64,000 nucleotides of DNA from Bradyrhizobium symbiodeficiens. GTDB taxonomy: Bacteria > Pseudomonadota > Alphaproteobacteria > Rhizobiales > Xanthobacteraceae. Of the stretch, positions 44,618-53,691 are shown piece by piece. Position 1 is the first letter of the stretch. Every line of letters starts with the position of its first letter. The stretch is taken from the NCBI RefSeq assembly GCF_002266465.3, contig NZ_CP029427.2, positions 3,040,501 through 3,104,500 of the forward strand, written 5' to 3'. The notes below the pieces were generated by a model, which worked only from the letters and a program-made list of their open reading frames with translations, was not told the origin of the DNA and ran no database searches. The translations under genes and the position numbers were made by a program.

Positions 44618-46357
44618 CTACCGCAGCGGTTTCTTCAAAAGCGAGAAGCGGTCCGGATCGAGCCCCATTGAGGGCTGCAGCATCGGGGCCTCGACGTTGG
44701 AGAGCGTCTTGGCGGGCGGAGCCGAAAACACCGGATCGTTCGGCACGTCGCGCTGCGAGGTGGCGCCGCGCCAGCGTTCGAGCACGGCGCTGACGAAATG
44801 CATGTCGTGGCCGGAGGTGACCGATGGCACGCTGCTGATGGTGGCCTCGCCGCGCGGCAATTGGTGCGGTGGCACCTCCTTGAAGCGCAGCCGGGTCGGC
44901 AGCGCGACGCCTTCGCCGAAGGCCAGCACTTCACGCGTGCCCAGCGAGGGCACGAAGGAGAGCAGGTTCGCGGCGGCGTCCGACACTGCGGCGCGCAGCA
45001 GCGCCTGGTCGCGCTCGTTGGCAAGCCGCATCGTGAACAGCGTGTTGCACTGGGAGATGATGGTGGCATCGAGCTCGGCCGGACGCTGAGTGATGAGACC
45101 GAGATAGACGCCGTATTTGCGGCCTTCCTTGGCGATGCGTGACACCGCCTTGCGGGTTGGCCCGAATCCGACGTTGCGGTCCGCGGAGGCGTAGCGATGC
45201 GCTTCCTCGCAGACGAACAGCAGTGGCGAGACACCGTCGCTCCACAGTCCGAAATCGAAGGCCATGCGGCAGAGCACCGAGACGACGGAATCGATCACCT
45301 CGGCCGGGAAGCCGGCGAGTTGCATCACCGTCATCGGCTTGCCGTTGGCGGGGAGACGGAACAGCAGGCTGATGACTTCGGCCATGGTGTCGCCGCCGAC
45401 ATTGGCGTTGTCGAACATGAAGGTGTAGCGCGGATCGTTGCGCACGGCCTCGATGCGCGAGATCAGCTTGTGATAGATGATGCGCGAGGAGCGGTTCTCG
45501 AGCTTGCCCATCCGCTCGTCGATCAGCGACAACAGGTCCACGAGGCGGTACGGCACGGGGGTGTCGACGGTGTAGCCGATCTGCTTGGGATCGATGCGCT
45601 TGAGGCCGATGCGGTCGGCGTTCTGGTATTGGGTGTAGACGCCCTTGGCGAGCGGGATCACCTCGGCCAGGATGTCGAGCTCCTCGGGCACGCCGGCGCG
45701 GCCGCCGAACAGCACGTCGACGATTTCCTCGAAATTGAACAGCCAGAACGGCAGCTTCAGGTTTCGCGGGTTGAGCACCAGCGCGCGGTCGCCGAAGCAG
45801 CGGCCATATTCGTTGTGCACGTCGAGCAGGAAGATGCGCAGGTTGGGACGCGCCTTCAGGATCTCGTTGAGCAGCAGTGACACGCCGGTGGATTTACCGA
45901 CGCCGGTCGACCCCAGCACCGCAAAATGCTTGGACAGCATTTCCTCGACATCGACATAGGCGACGACCGAGCGGTCCTGCTGGAGGAAGCCGACATTGAT
46001 CTGGTCCGAGCCGGTCGGCGCGTAGATCGTGCGCAGCTCCTGGCTGGTAATCAGATCGACGGCATCGCCGATGGTCGGATAGTTGGTGACGCCGCGCTGG
46101 AATTTCGGCTTGTCGCTGGCGTTGAGGATCTCGCCGAGCAGGTCGACCGAGGCAACAGCGATATAATTGTCGCTGCTCGACAGGTTCTCGCAGGACACCT
46201 CGGTGATCATCGCGACGATGACCGAACTGGAGCTGCGAATACTGACGAAGCGGCCGACGGTCGCTCGAACTTCCGAGATAGGCATCTGGCTTTCCGCCAG
46301 CAGCCCGACCCGGGCGAGCGATCCGCGAACCGAAATCACACGTCCAAAGGATGTCAC
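44618..46357 (-). CDS. HerA-like ATPase (DUF87)
   Basis: 579 residues with an N-terminal HAS-barrel-like region, then the ATPase core. Walker A is VLGSTGVGKST near residue 143, Walker B is LLFVCEEAH near 370, and an arginine finger segment follows in TQRPAELDATIISQC. It is a hexameric FtsK/HerA-type motor. HerA usually pairs with the nuclease NurA, which I do not find in the window, so the partner may be elsewhere or different. Stand-alone HerA-like proteins act in DNA repair or defence; neither is shown. Confidence 0.85.
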   Translation of the reverse strand: MTSFGRVISVRGSLARVGLLAESQMPISEVRATVGRFVSIRSSSSVIVAMITEVSCENLSSSDNYIAVASVDLLGEILNASDKPKFQRGVTNYPTIGDAVDLITSQELRTIYAPTGSDQINVGFLQQDRSVVAYVDVEEMLSKHFAVLGSTGVGKSTGVSLLLNEILKARPNLRIFLLDVHNEYGRCFGDRALVLNPRNLKLPFWLFNFEEIVDVLFGGRAGVPEELDILAEVIPLAKGVYTQYQNADRIGLKRIDPKQIGYTVDTPVPYRLVDLLSLIDERMGKLENRSSRIIYHKLISRIEAVRNDPRYTFMFDNANVGGDTMAEVISLLFRLPANGKPMTVMQLAGFPAEVIDSVVSVLCRMAFDFGLWSDGVSPLLFVCEEAHRYASADRNVGFGPTRKAVSRIAKEGRKYGVYLGLITQRPAELDATIISQCNTLFTMRLANERDQALLRAAVSDAAANLLSFVPSLGTREVLAFGEGVALPTRLRFKEVPPHQLPRGEATISSVPSVTSGHDMHFVSAVLERWRGATSQRDVPNDPVFSAPPAKTLSNVEAPMLQPSMGLDPDRFSLLKKPLR

Positions 46358-46654
46358 GATGAATGAACCTGGCGAGAGCGAGGAGTTTAACCCTGACTAT
46401 GCGAGCCGGGGGCTGGACAAACGGTTAAGCAGCAGGTGCAGGCGTTTTCTTAAATCTGCGACAATTCGGTCGATAGGTTTGTTCCGAATGCATACTCGGC
46501 GCCGGAATCGGCTGAAAAATGCTGCTTTTCCAGGCCTTTGAGCATAAATTCACTTAAGGAAAATTTTACCATCCGGGCAGTCCGTCGGCCGTTCGGAGGA
46601 CGGCTGGTCACGGCGGTGCGCACCGGGTTTCACCGAACTGCACACGTTGATTTG

Positions 46655-46691
46655 TTGACGGGACCTAATCATTTGTACATTAGTGCAAATG
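46655..46691 (+). promoter_or_regulatory. Predicted promoter with overlapping inverted repeat
   Basis: TTGACG (46655-46660) is followed after 15 bases by TACATT. An inverted repeat, CATTTGTAC / GTGCAAATG with spacer ATTA (46670-46691, 8 of 9 pairs), lies across the -10. This is the only notable signal in the 438-bp gap 46358-46795; it is about 100 bp upstream of the dioxygenase. The left arm TTTGTAC resembles the operators of the nicotinate cluster but the right side diverges, so relation is uncertain. Confidence 0.4.
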
Positions 46692-46795
46692 AACCCGCGG
46701 CCTTCAGTGCCGCCCGGACGCATGAGCCAATTACCAGCTCTGCATCCGATGCGAGATCCGGTCCGGCGGATCGCAGCCATGCCCTGGAGGAGACC

Positions 46796-47764
46796 ATGCA
46801 GCCCGAACCGATCCTCGATCTCGCCCATCTCGGTCATATGGAATTGCTGACGCCGAAGCCCGACGAGAGCCTGAAATTCTTCGTCGACGTCATGGGCATG
46901 ACCGTGAGCGGGCAGAAGGGTGACTCCGTTTACCTGCGCGGCTGGGACGATTACGAGCGCTATTCGCTCAAGCTGACGGCGTCCAAGACCTCGGGCATGG
47001 AGCACATGGCACTACGCGCGCGCAGCCAGCAGGCGCTGGAGCGCCGGGTCGCCGCGCTGAAGGGCTCCGGCTTCGACATCGGCTGGATCGACGGCGACAT
47101 GGGACAAGGGCCGACCTTCCGCTGCCGCGATCCCGACGGCCACATCGTCGAGCTCTATTACGAGACCGAATGGTATCAGGCGCCGCCGGAGCTGAAACCC
47201 GCGCTGAAGAACCAGGCGCAGCGCTTTCCCGCACGCGGGGTCAATGTTCGCCGGCTCGATCACCTCAACTGCCTCGCCGTCGACATCAAAGCGAACCGCG
47301 AATTCTTCGAGAATTACCTCGGCTGCCGCCTCACCGAGCAGATCGTCCTCAACGACGGACGTGAAGCCGCGATGTGGCTGACGATGTCGAACAAGAGCTA
47401 CGATTTCGCCTATTCGCTCGACCATTCCGGCACGCCCGGCCGCTTTCACCACGTCACCTACGCGCTCGACAGCCGCGAGGAGATTCTCCGCGCTGCCGAC
47501 ATCTTCCTGGAGAATGGCATCCACATCGAGACCGGCCCGCACAAACACGCGATTCAGCAGACCTTCTTTCTCTATGTCTACGAGCCCGGCGGCAACCGCG
47601 TCGAGGTCGCCAATGCCGGCGCCCGCCTGATCCTCGCGCCGGACTGGAAGCCGATCGTGTGGACCGAGGAGGAGCGCAAGAAGGGTCAGGCCTGGGGGCT
47701 GAAGACGATCGAGTCCTTCCACACCCACGGCACGCCGCCGGTGGAGATGAAGAAGCACGGGTGA
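46796..47764 (+). CDS. VOC extradiol ring-cleavage dioxygenase (catechol 2,3-dioxygenase-like)
   Basis: A 322-residue two-VOC-domain protein from the ATG at 46796, preceded by GGAGGAG. The first domain (LAHLGHMELLTPKPDESLKFFVDVMG) is structural; the second carries the metal set: His in RLDHLNCLAVD, His in FHHVTYAL and Glu in VYEPGGNRVEV, typical of type I extradiol dioxygenases. The longer frame from 46538 covers the promoter region. It cleaves a catechol-like substrate that is not identified here. A link to the nearby pyridine pathway is possible but not required, since the reductive route needs no dioxygenase. Confidence 0.87.
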   Translation: MQPEPILDLAHLGHMELLTPKPDESLKFFVDVMGMTVSGQKGDSVYLRGWDDYERYSLKLTASKTSGMEHMALRARSQQALERRVAALKGSGFDIGWIDGDMGQGPTFRCRDPDGHIVELYYETEWYQAPPELKPALKNQAQRFPARGVNVRRLDHLNCLAVDIKANREFFENYLGCRLTEQIVLNDGREAAMWLTMSNKSYDFAYSLDHSGTPGRFHHVTYALDSREEILRAADIFLENGIHIETGPHKHAIQQTFFLYVYEPGGNRVEVANAGARLILAPDWKPIVWTEEERKKGQAWGLKTIESFHTHGTPPVEMKKHG

Positions 47765-47801
47765 GTTAAAGCAGGTGAGCTGGCGGGGGTCTGAGCAAGC
47801 G

Positions 47802-47939
47802 CCTCGTCCTTCGAGACGACCGCTTCGCGGTCTGCTCGGGATGAGGCTAGTCTAAGAGGCAGCTTTGCCTATCGAACTGGCGCCACGCACCCTGTCCTCA
47901 TCCTGAGGGCCCGCCGCAGGCGGGCGTCTCGAAGGATGG
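47802..47939. repeat. Pair of inverted dispersed repeats
   Basis: CGTCCTTCGAGACG at 47805-47818 is repeated inverted (one mismatch) at 47925-47938. Inside, CTCGGGATGAGG pairs with CCTCATCCTGAG. These are two head-to-head copies of a ~42-base unit I recall as a frequent intergenic element of Bradyrhizobium and relatives. It lies between two converging genes and could form a long hairpin at the transcript ends. Confidence 0.75.
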
Positions 47940-47979
47940 CCACAGGTGAGCTTCCAGCCAAGCCTTTCTTTGTACTGCC

Positions 47980-50900
47980 TCAATGCGCTGACGCCCGTGC
48001 GCGCGCGATCGTCTCGCGGACGCCTGGCCATGCTGGCTTGTCGGGCGCAAATTGGCCGCGCAGGAAGGTGACAAGTTCCTCGATTTGCGCGTCGCTCATG
48101 CTGTTCCTGAACGCGGGCATGTAGCCGAGGTCGCTCGACACGGGTTCGGCGATGCCGTGCAGGATGACCTGCACGAGATTATCCGACGTCGCGCTGTGCA
48201 GATTGCTGTTGAGCGCGAGGGAAGGCCGGGAGCCGAACAGCGGCAGGCCGCCGACCTCGTGGCAGACGGCGCAGGCGCCTTGATAGAGCCGCGCGCCAGT
48301 GGAAGAGCCGGACGTGACCTGCGTTGCGCTCTCGAGCGTTGCGGCAAGCGCAGGCGCATCGGCGGCGGCGTCGTTGAACGAATTGAGATAGACCGCCATC
48401 GCGCGGATGTCCTGGTCCGGCAGGGCCTTGAGGTCCCGGACAACAGGTGCCATCGGGCCGGCGGCGACGCCGTGATAGCGCGAATGTCCGGTGCGCAAAT
48501 AGGCGAACAGCTCGTCCTCGCTCCATGGGATCGGCGCATGCGAGAGCGAGGTCAGCGGCGGCGCCTCCCAGCCCTCGGCAAAGCCGCCGGCGAGGTAGGC
48601 GTTGCGCTGCTCGGCGCCGAGCGCATTGCGCGGCGAATGGCAGCCGCTGCAATGGCCGAGGCCTTCGACGAGATAAGCGCCGCGATTCCAGGCCTCGGAC
48701 TTGGTGGGATCGGGCTTGAATTCCTTTGTCTGGTGGAAGAGCGCATTCCAACCCGCGAGCAGCGGGCGCAGGTTGAACGGGAAGGCGAGCGTGTTCGCCG
48801 GCGCCGTCGCGCGCACTGCAGGCTGCGCCATCAGGTGGGCGTAGAGCGCCTGCATGTCGGCATCACTGGTCTTCGAAAAATGCGTGTACGGGAAGGCGGG
48901 ATAGAGTTGCCGTCCGTCGCGGTGCAGCCCGTCGCGCATCGCGCGCTCGAAGGCCGGGTAGGACCAGGCGCCGATTCCAGTCTCGACATCAGGCGTGATG
49001 TTGGTCGCGTAGATCGTGCCGAACGGTGTCTCCAATGCGCGGCCGCCGGCGTAGAGCGCGCCATTGATCGTGGTGTGGCACTCAGCGCAATTGCCGAGCG
49101 CTGCGAGTTGCTCTCCGCGCGCAATTGTCGCGGCGGAATAGACCGATATATCCGGTCGCGCGATCGGCGCGATCGCGCGTCCCGGCAGCAGCGCTGCGCC
49201 GATGCCGATCGCGGCGGTGCAAACCGCCGCAATCGTCGCGACAATGCCGGCGCGTTTGGCGAAGGGATTCTCCCAGCTGCGCGACGGCTGCGGCGGAACG
49301 GGCGCGGGCAGGGCCTGCGGCGCCGCCGTTGCAGCGCCGTGCAGTCCCCTCAGGATGCGTTCGGGCGTAAATGGCGGCTCGCGAAAGCGCACACCGGTGG
49401 CATCGAAAATCGCGTTCGCGATCGCCGCGGCGCTCGGCACCGAGGCGGATTCGCCGACGCCGAGCGGCGGCTGATCCGCCCGCGGCAGCATCAGCACGTC
49501 GATCTTGGGCACGTCGGGGAAGGGGATGATCGGATAGGCGCCCCATTCCCGCGCCGCCACTGCGCCGCGCTCGAACGAGACCTCCTCCATCAGCGCGCGG
49601 CTGGTGGACTGGATGACGTTGCCGTGGATCTGGTGGCGGACGCCGTCCGGATTGATCATCAATCCGGAATCCTGTCCGGCGACGACCCGCGTCACGCTGA
49701 CATCGCCGGTCGTCTTGTTCACCGCGACGTCGGCGACCCAGGCCGACCACGCCGCGCCATAGCCGGGAAACTTGCTGTGGACGTAGAGCGCATAGGCGAA
49801 ACCGCGCCCGTGCACGACTTCGCCGTCTTTCTCTTCGCGCACCGGCCGGGGCGTCCAGCCCGCGCGCTCGGCCACCGCGTTGACGAGATCGACGGCGCGC
49901 TGGTCCTTCAGATAGCGCAGGCGGTATTCGATCGGATCGACTTCGGCCTCGGTCGCGGCTTCGTCGATGTAGGATTCGTGCGCAAACGTGTTCGGCAGCG
50001 CGGAGACGCCACGAAACCAGGAGGCGCGCACGATCGGCGGCATGTCGTGGGCGACGACACGCATGTGGTCGTAATCGTAGGGCGGGATCGCGGTGCGGTC
50101 GCCCATCTGGAGCACGGCGGGCTCGGATGGAATGCGCCCGGTGAGCAGCAACGCCAGCGTCGGCGCGGCGTTCGAGGGATAACGGGTGGCGAGATCGTAA
50201 GCGGCGATGCCGCCGTTGGCATCGAGCCCGCCATTGACATCGATGAGCTGCGCGGTGCCCTTGGGCTCCCAGGCGTGCTCCTGCTCGCGCGTGAGTTGCA
50301 CGCGCACGGGGCGCCCGACCGCGCGCGACAGCAGCAAGGCGTCGGCAGTGACATCGTCAGCGCAATTGCGGCCGTAGCAGCCGGCGGCCTCCAGCCGGAT
50401 CACCTCGATCTCGCTTTCGGGTCGCTCGATCAGCAGCGCGAGGTCGCTGCGCAGTACGTGCGGATTTTGCGTGCCCGACCAAACCCGGATATTGCCGTCG
50501 CTGAAATCGGCAACCGCACAGGATGGGCCGATCGAGGCGTGCATCTGATACGGCCATACGTAAGTGCGCTGCATCGGCTTGGCCGCGCCCGATATCGCCG
50601 CATCGACGTCGCCCTTGTCGATCAGCGTGCGCGGCGTCGATGGATTGGTGCGCAGCGCGGTCTCTACGTCGGAGAGATCTGTCAACGCCGGCGTCGGCTT
50701 CCAGCTCACCTTGAGCTGCTCGGCCGCCCGGATCGCATTTTCCTCACGCTCGGCGACGACACCGACGAAGTCGCCGATGCGCACCACGGCGACAAGTCCG
50801 GGGATGTCGCGCACCGAGGATTCATCGACGGCAATGAGACTTGTGCCGACGAACGGGCCGGCATCGACGCCGGCATAGGGCGGGCGCACCATGCGGCCGT

Positions 50901-51501
50901 GCAGCATGCCGGGGACGCGGATATCGTGGACGAAGGTCAATTCGCCCGTGGCCTTGGCGGGCAGGTCGACGCGCGGCATCGACTGGCCGACGATGGCGTA
51001 GTCGCCGACCGCCTTGACGGTGACGTCATCGGCCAACTCGAGGCGGATCGTCTCACTGCCGATCAATTCGCCATAGCTGACGCTGCGATTGTCGCGGCCG
51101 CGCACGAGGCCATCCTCGATTCCGAGCTCCGCCGCAGGCAGCTCCAGTCGCTCGGCCGCGCGCGCGATCAAAAAATGCCGCGCTTGCGCCGCGGCCTTGC
51201 GCAGCGGCACGGCTGTGATCTGGATGGTCTCGCTCGCGATCGTCGCGCCCTGGTTCGGCACCACCGCAGTGTCGCCGAGCACCACGACGACGCGCGCAAA
51301 GGAGACGTCCAGCTCCTCGGCGACGATCTGACCGAGCGCGGTGCGGATGCCGGTGCCGAGATCGACATGGCCGTTATAGGCGTTGACCGAGCCGTCCGCG
51401 GTGATGCGGATGAAGGTCTCGGAGGTGAGCTCGTCCACGGTGCGGACGACCACGAGCGAGCCGAATTGGCGCTCAGCTCCATCAGGGGCAGGGGAGGCCA
51501 T
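47980..51501 (-). CDS. nicB: Molybdopterin hydroxylase subunit fused to triheme cytochrome c (nicotinate dehydrogenase NicB-type)
   Basis: 1173 residues. Residues ~1-740 form the xanthine dehydrogenase-family Mo domain: GHVDLGTGIRTALGQIVAEEL, later QNPHVLRSDLA and PPLGVGESASVPSA with the catalytic Glu. A hydrophobic segment (about 757-780) precedes three heme c sites: CAECH at ~805, CSGCH at ~951 and CAVCH at ~1077. This is the NicB layout of Pseudomonas putida and of isoquinoline oxidoreductase relatives: hydroxylation with water, with electrons passed to the respiratory chain through cytochrome c. Its start overlaps the nicA stop by one base. Substrate nicotinate (to 6-hydroxynicotinate) is inferred from hnr and ena nearby. 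Confidence 0.88.
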   Translation of the reverse strand: MASPAPDGAERQFGSLVVVRTVDELTSETFIRITADGSVNAYNGHVDLGTGIRTALGQIVAEELDVSFARVVVVLGDTAVVPNQGATIASETIQITAVPLRKAAAQARHFLIARAAERLELPAAELGIEDGLVRGRDNRSVSYGELIGSETIRLELADDVTVKAVGDYAIVGQSMPRVDLPAKATGELTFVHDIRVPGMLHGRMVRPPYAGVDAGPFVGTSLIAVDESSVRDIPGLVAVVRIGDFVGVVAEREENAIRAAEQLKVSWKPTPALTDLSDVETALRTNPSTPRTLIDKGDVDAAISGAAKPMQRTYVWPYQMHASIGPSCAVADFSDGNIRVWSGTQNPHVLRSDLALLIERPESEIEVIRLEAAGCYGRNCADDVTADALLLSRAVGRPVRVQLTREQEHAWEPKGTAQLIDVNGGLDANGGIAAYDLATRYPSNAAPTLALLLTGRIPSEPAVLQMGDRTAIPPYDYDHMRVVAHDMPPIVRASWFRGVSALPNTFAHESYIDEAATEAEVDPIEYRLRYLKDQRAVDLVNAVAERAGWTPRPVREEKDGEVVHGRGFAYALYVHSKFPGYGAAWSAWVADVAVNKTTGDVSVTRVVAGQDSGLMINPDGVRHQIHGNVIQSTSRALMEEVSFERGAVAAREWGAYPIIPFPDVPKIDVLMLPRADQPPLGVGESASVPSAAAIANAIFDATGVRFREPPFTPERILRGLHGAATAAPQALPAPVPPQPSRSWENPFAKRAGIVATIAAVCTAAIGIGAALLPGRAIAPIARPDISVYSAATIARGEQLAALGNCAECHTTINGALYAGGRALETPFGTIYATNITPDVETGIGAWSYPAFERAMRDGLHRDGRQLYPAFPYTHFSKTSDADMQALYAHLMAQPAVRATAPANTLAFPFNLRPLLAGWNALFHQTKEFKPDPTKSEAWNRGAYLVEGLGHCSGCHSPRNALGAEQRNAYLAGGFAEGWEAPPLTSLSHAPIPWSEDELFAYLRTGHSRYHGVAAGPMAPVVRDLKALPDQDIRAMAVYLNSFNDAAADAPALAATLESATQVTSGSSTGARLYQGACAVCHEVGGLPLFGSRPSLALNSNLHSATSDNLVQVILHGIAEPVSSDLGYMPAFRNSMSDAQIEELVTFLRGQFAPDKPAWPGVRETIARARASAH

Positions 51502-51983
51502 CAGTCAACGGCCTCGGTGAGCTGGCCTGAAGCGCGCATCACGGCGCGCAGGATTTCGACATGGGTGCCGCAGCGGCAGAGATTGTAGCGCAGCGCCGCG
51601 AGCGCCTCCTGCTCGGTCGGCCGCGGGTTGATTGTGAGCAGCGCCCTGGTGGTCATGATCATGCCGTTGAGGCAATAGCCGCATTGCGCGGCCTGTTCGT
51701 CGATGAAGGCCTGCTGCACCACGTCCGGCTTGTCGCGCGTGCCGAGCCCTTCGAGCGTCACGATGTCGCGGCCGGCGCAGCCACTGACGGGAATCACGCA
51801 GGAGCGGGCCGGGGCCCCGTCGATCAGGACAGTGCAGGCGCCGCATTCGCCGAGCCCGCAACCATATTTCGGGCCGTTGAGCGCGAGGTCGTTGCGCAGC
51901 ACGTAGAGCAGCGGCGTCTGCGGCGCTGCGGCGACCTCGTGGATCGCCCCATTCACGGTGAGGCGGATCGGTGTCTGCGTCAT
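51501..51983 (-). CDS. nicA: 2Fe-2S subunit of molybdenum hydroxylase (NicA-type)
   Basis: 160 residues from the ATG at 51983 (MTQTPIRLTVNGAIHEV). The N-terminal plant-type ferredoxin cluster is in KYGCGLGECGACTVLIDG, with the fourth Cys in ARSCVIPV. The C-terminal helical cluster is in QCGYCLNGM and NLCRCGTH. It passes electrons from the Mo site to the cytochrome domain of NicB. The longer frame to 52268 would cross the promoter. A promoter with an operator in its spacer lies upstream. Confidence 0.92.
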   Translation of the reverse strand: MTQTPIRLTVNGAIHEVAAAPQTPLLYVLRNDLALNGPKYGCGLGECGACTVLIDGAPARSCVIPVSGCAGRDIVTLEGLGTRDKPDVVQQAFIDEQAAQCGYCLNGMIMTTRALLTINPRPTEQEALAALRYNLCRCGTHVEILRAVMRASGQLTEAVD

Positions 51984-52031
51984 CCTCGTTTCCAAGCGCT
52001 CGGCCAAGTCGGGGCGAAAATCTACGTCGCG

Positions 52032-52059
52032 ACGATACCGTTTGTACACAAACGTGCAA
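52032..52059 (-). promoter_or_regulatory. nicAB promoter with operator A in the spacer
   Basis: On the minus strand TTGCAC (52059-52054) and TATCGT (52037-52032) are 16 bases apart, about 50 bases before the nicA start. The palindrome CGTTTGTACACAAACG (52039-52054) lies almost exactly in the spacer, so a bound repressor would block polymerase. The motif recurs at the hnr and ena/fpr promoters. The regulator is not proven. Confidence 0.6.
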
Positions 52060-52162
52060 GCCGTGCATGCCGCACTGCAGCGCGACTGCCTTCTTTGTGG
52101 ACAGAGCGGATAGGCAAATGAGGCTTTATGCAGCAGCCGCATCTTTTGCGCTGCACCGCCGC

Positions 52163-52209
52163 TTGACAGCCATCCGGGGCGCGCGCACCATCGTTCGTAT
52201 ACGAATGAT
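52163..52209 (+). promoter_or_regulatory. hnr promoter with operator B
   Basis: A perfect -35 TTGACA lies at 52163-52168; a 17-base spacer leads to CACCAT, a weak -10. The palindrome ATCGTTCGTATACGAATGAT (52190-52209; 9 of 10 pairs) starts at the -10 and covers the expected transcription start, 25 bases before the hnr ATG. Core positions 52192-52207 match the motif at the other promoters of the cluster. Confidence 0.62.
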
Positions 52210-52233
52210 AACCGCGATCTCGCTGGCTCTGAC

Positions 52234-53691
52234 ATGGTGATGGAAACGACGAGCGCTGCTATCGACAAGATCCGCTGCGATGCCTGTCCGGTGATGTGCT
52301 ACATCAAGCCGGGCGCCGCGGGCGCCTGCGACCGCTACGCCAACCACGACGGCAAGCTCGTCCGCGTCGATCCGCATGTGATCCTGGAGCGCACGGTCTC
52401 GCATGGCGGCAAGCTGGTCCCGTTCAGCCGCACCGAAGATTGGGACGGCAAGATCGTGCACGAACCCTCGACCTTCGTGACCGCGATCGGCGCAGGCACG
52501 ACCTATCCCGACTACAAGCCGGCGCCGTTCATCGTCTCTGCGGAGGTCGACGGCGTCGACATGGTGACTGTCGTCACCGAGGGCATCTTCTCCTATTGCG
52601 GCATCAAGGTGAAGATCGACACCGATCGCTATCTGGGGCCTGAGACGGCCACCGTCCGCGCGCAGGGCGAGGCGGTCGGTCACGTCACGACCAGCGAATA
52701 CGGTTCGCAGATGCTGTCGCTCGGCGGCGTGCATCACCTGACCGGCGGCTCCAAGAAGGAGGGCCGCGTCACCTGCGACACGTTGATGGATCTCGCCAAT
52801 TGCAAGGCGGTGGAGTTGACCATCGACGGCGGTGCGAGCGTGGTGGTGCAGGCCGGCCAGCCGCCGATCGTCAACGGCATGAAAGAAGAGCGCATGCGGG
52901 TCGGCTGCGGCTCGGCGACCATCGGCATGTTCGCCAAGCAATGGCACGGCAAGGTCGACGAGGTCGTTGTGGTCGACGACCACATCACCGGCGTGCTGAG
53001 CGAGCACCAGGCCGGCAAGCTGCTCGACATCGCCGACACCGGCATCAAGATGAAGGGCCGGCGCTCGACGCCCGGCCGCTATTTCCAGGTCGCCGATCCC
53101 GGCACGGGGTGGGGTGGGACCAACATCTCCGATCCACTCGCGATCCTCGGGCCGTTCGATGCCAAGGAAGCAAAGCCGGGTCTCTCGATGCTGATGGTCT
53201 CCACCACCGGCGAGCATTCGTCCTATTATGTGCTTGATGAGGTCTTGAGGCCCGTCGAAACCGAGATGCCGGCCGACCTGAAGTTCTCGGTCGAGCGCAT
53301 CCAGGAGAATTGCGAGCCGGCGCTGTGCACGGTGCTGTTCATGGCAGGAGCTGGCGGTTCGCTGCGCGCGGGCGTCACTGACAATCCGGTGCGGCTGACA
53401 CGGTCGGTGAAGGATGCGCTGACGCGCGTCACCAGCGGCGGCGCGCCGGTCTATGTCTGGCCGGGCGGCGGCATCACCTACATGGTCGACGTGACGCAGA
53501 TGCCGTCAGGTGCGTTCGGCTATGTACCGACCCCGGCGCTGGTCGCCCCGATCGAGTTCACGATGAAGCTGTCCGACTACGCTGCGCTCGGCGGTCACAT
53601 GGATTACGTGAAGCCGCTCGCCGAGGTGCAGGCCGGTGACGATGTGCGTCAGCTGCCGTGGCAGAACCCGATCCCGGGACCGCGGTCATGA
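52234..53691 (+). CDS. hnr: 6-hydroxynicotinate reductase homologue
   Basis: 485 residues (ATG at 52240 is also possible). Cys15, Cys18, Cys22 and Cys32 (IRCDACPVMCYIKPG..C) form a [4Fe-4S] site, and Cys122, 181, 190, 225, 360 and 365 are further candidates. I recognise it as the family of E. barkeri Hnr, which reduces 6-hydroxynicotinate to 1,4,5,6-tetrahydro-6-oxonicotinate with reduced ferredoxin, using Fe-S clusters and a covalently bound flavin. The stop overlaps the UPF0280 gene (ATGA). Family assignment is from recall; the enamidase and Mo hydroxylase in the same cluster support it. Confidence 0.8.
   Translation: MVMETTSAAIDKIRCDACPVMCYIKPGAAGACDRYANHDGKLVRVDPHVILERTVSHGGKLVPFSRTEDWDGKIVHEPSTFVTAIGAGTTYPDYKPAPFIVSAEVDGVDMVTVVTEGIFSYCGIKVKIDTDRYLGPETATVRAQGEAVGHVTTSEYGSQMLSLGGVHHLTGGSKKEGRVTCDTLMDLANCKAVELTIDGGASVVVQAGQPPIVNGMKEERMRVGCGSATIGMFAKQWHGKVDEVVVVDDHITGVLSEHQAGKLLDIADTGIKMKGRRSTPGRYFQVADPGTGWGGTNISDPLAILGPFDAKEAKPGLSMLMVSTTGEHSSYYVLDEVLRPVETEMPADLKFSVERIQENCEPALCTVLFMAGAGGSLRAGVTDNPVRLTRSVKDALTRVTSGGAPVYVWPGGGITYMVDVTQMPSGAFGYVPTPALVAPIEFTMKLSDYAALGGHMDYVKPLAEVQAGDDVRQLPWQNPIPGPRS

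Noticed and set aside
48052..51588. A 1178-codon open frame on the plus strand, antisense to nicB
   Set aside because: It mirrors the nicB coding frame in high-GC DNA, is rich in Arg/Asp/Gly without any domain, and nicB has heme and Mo motifs.
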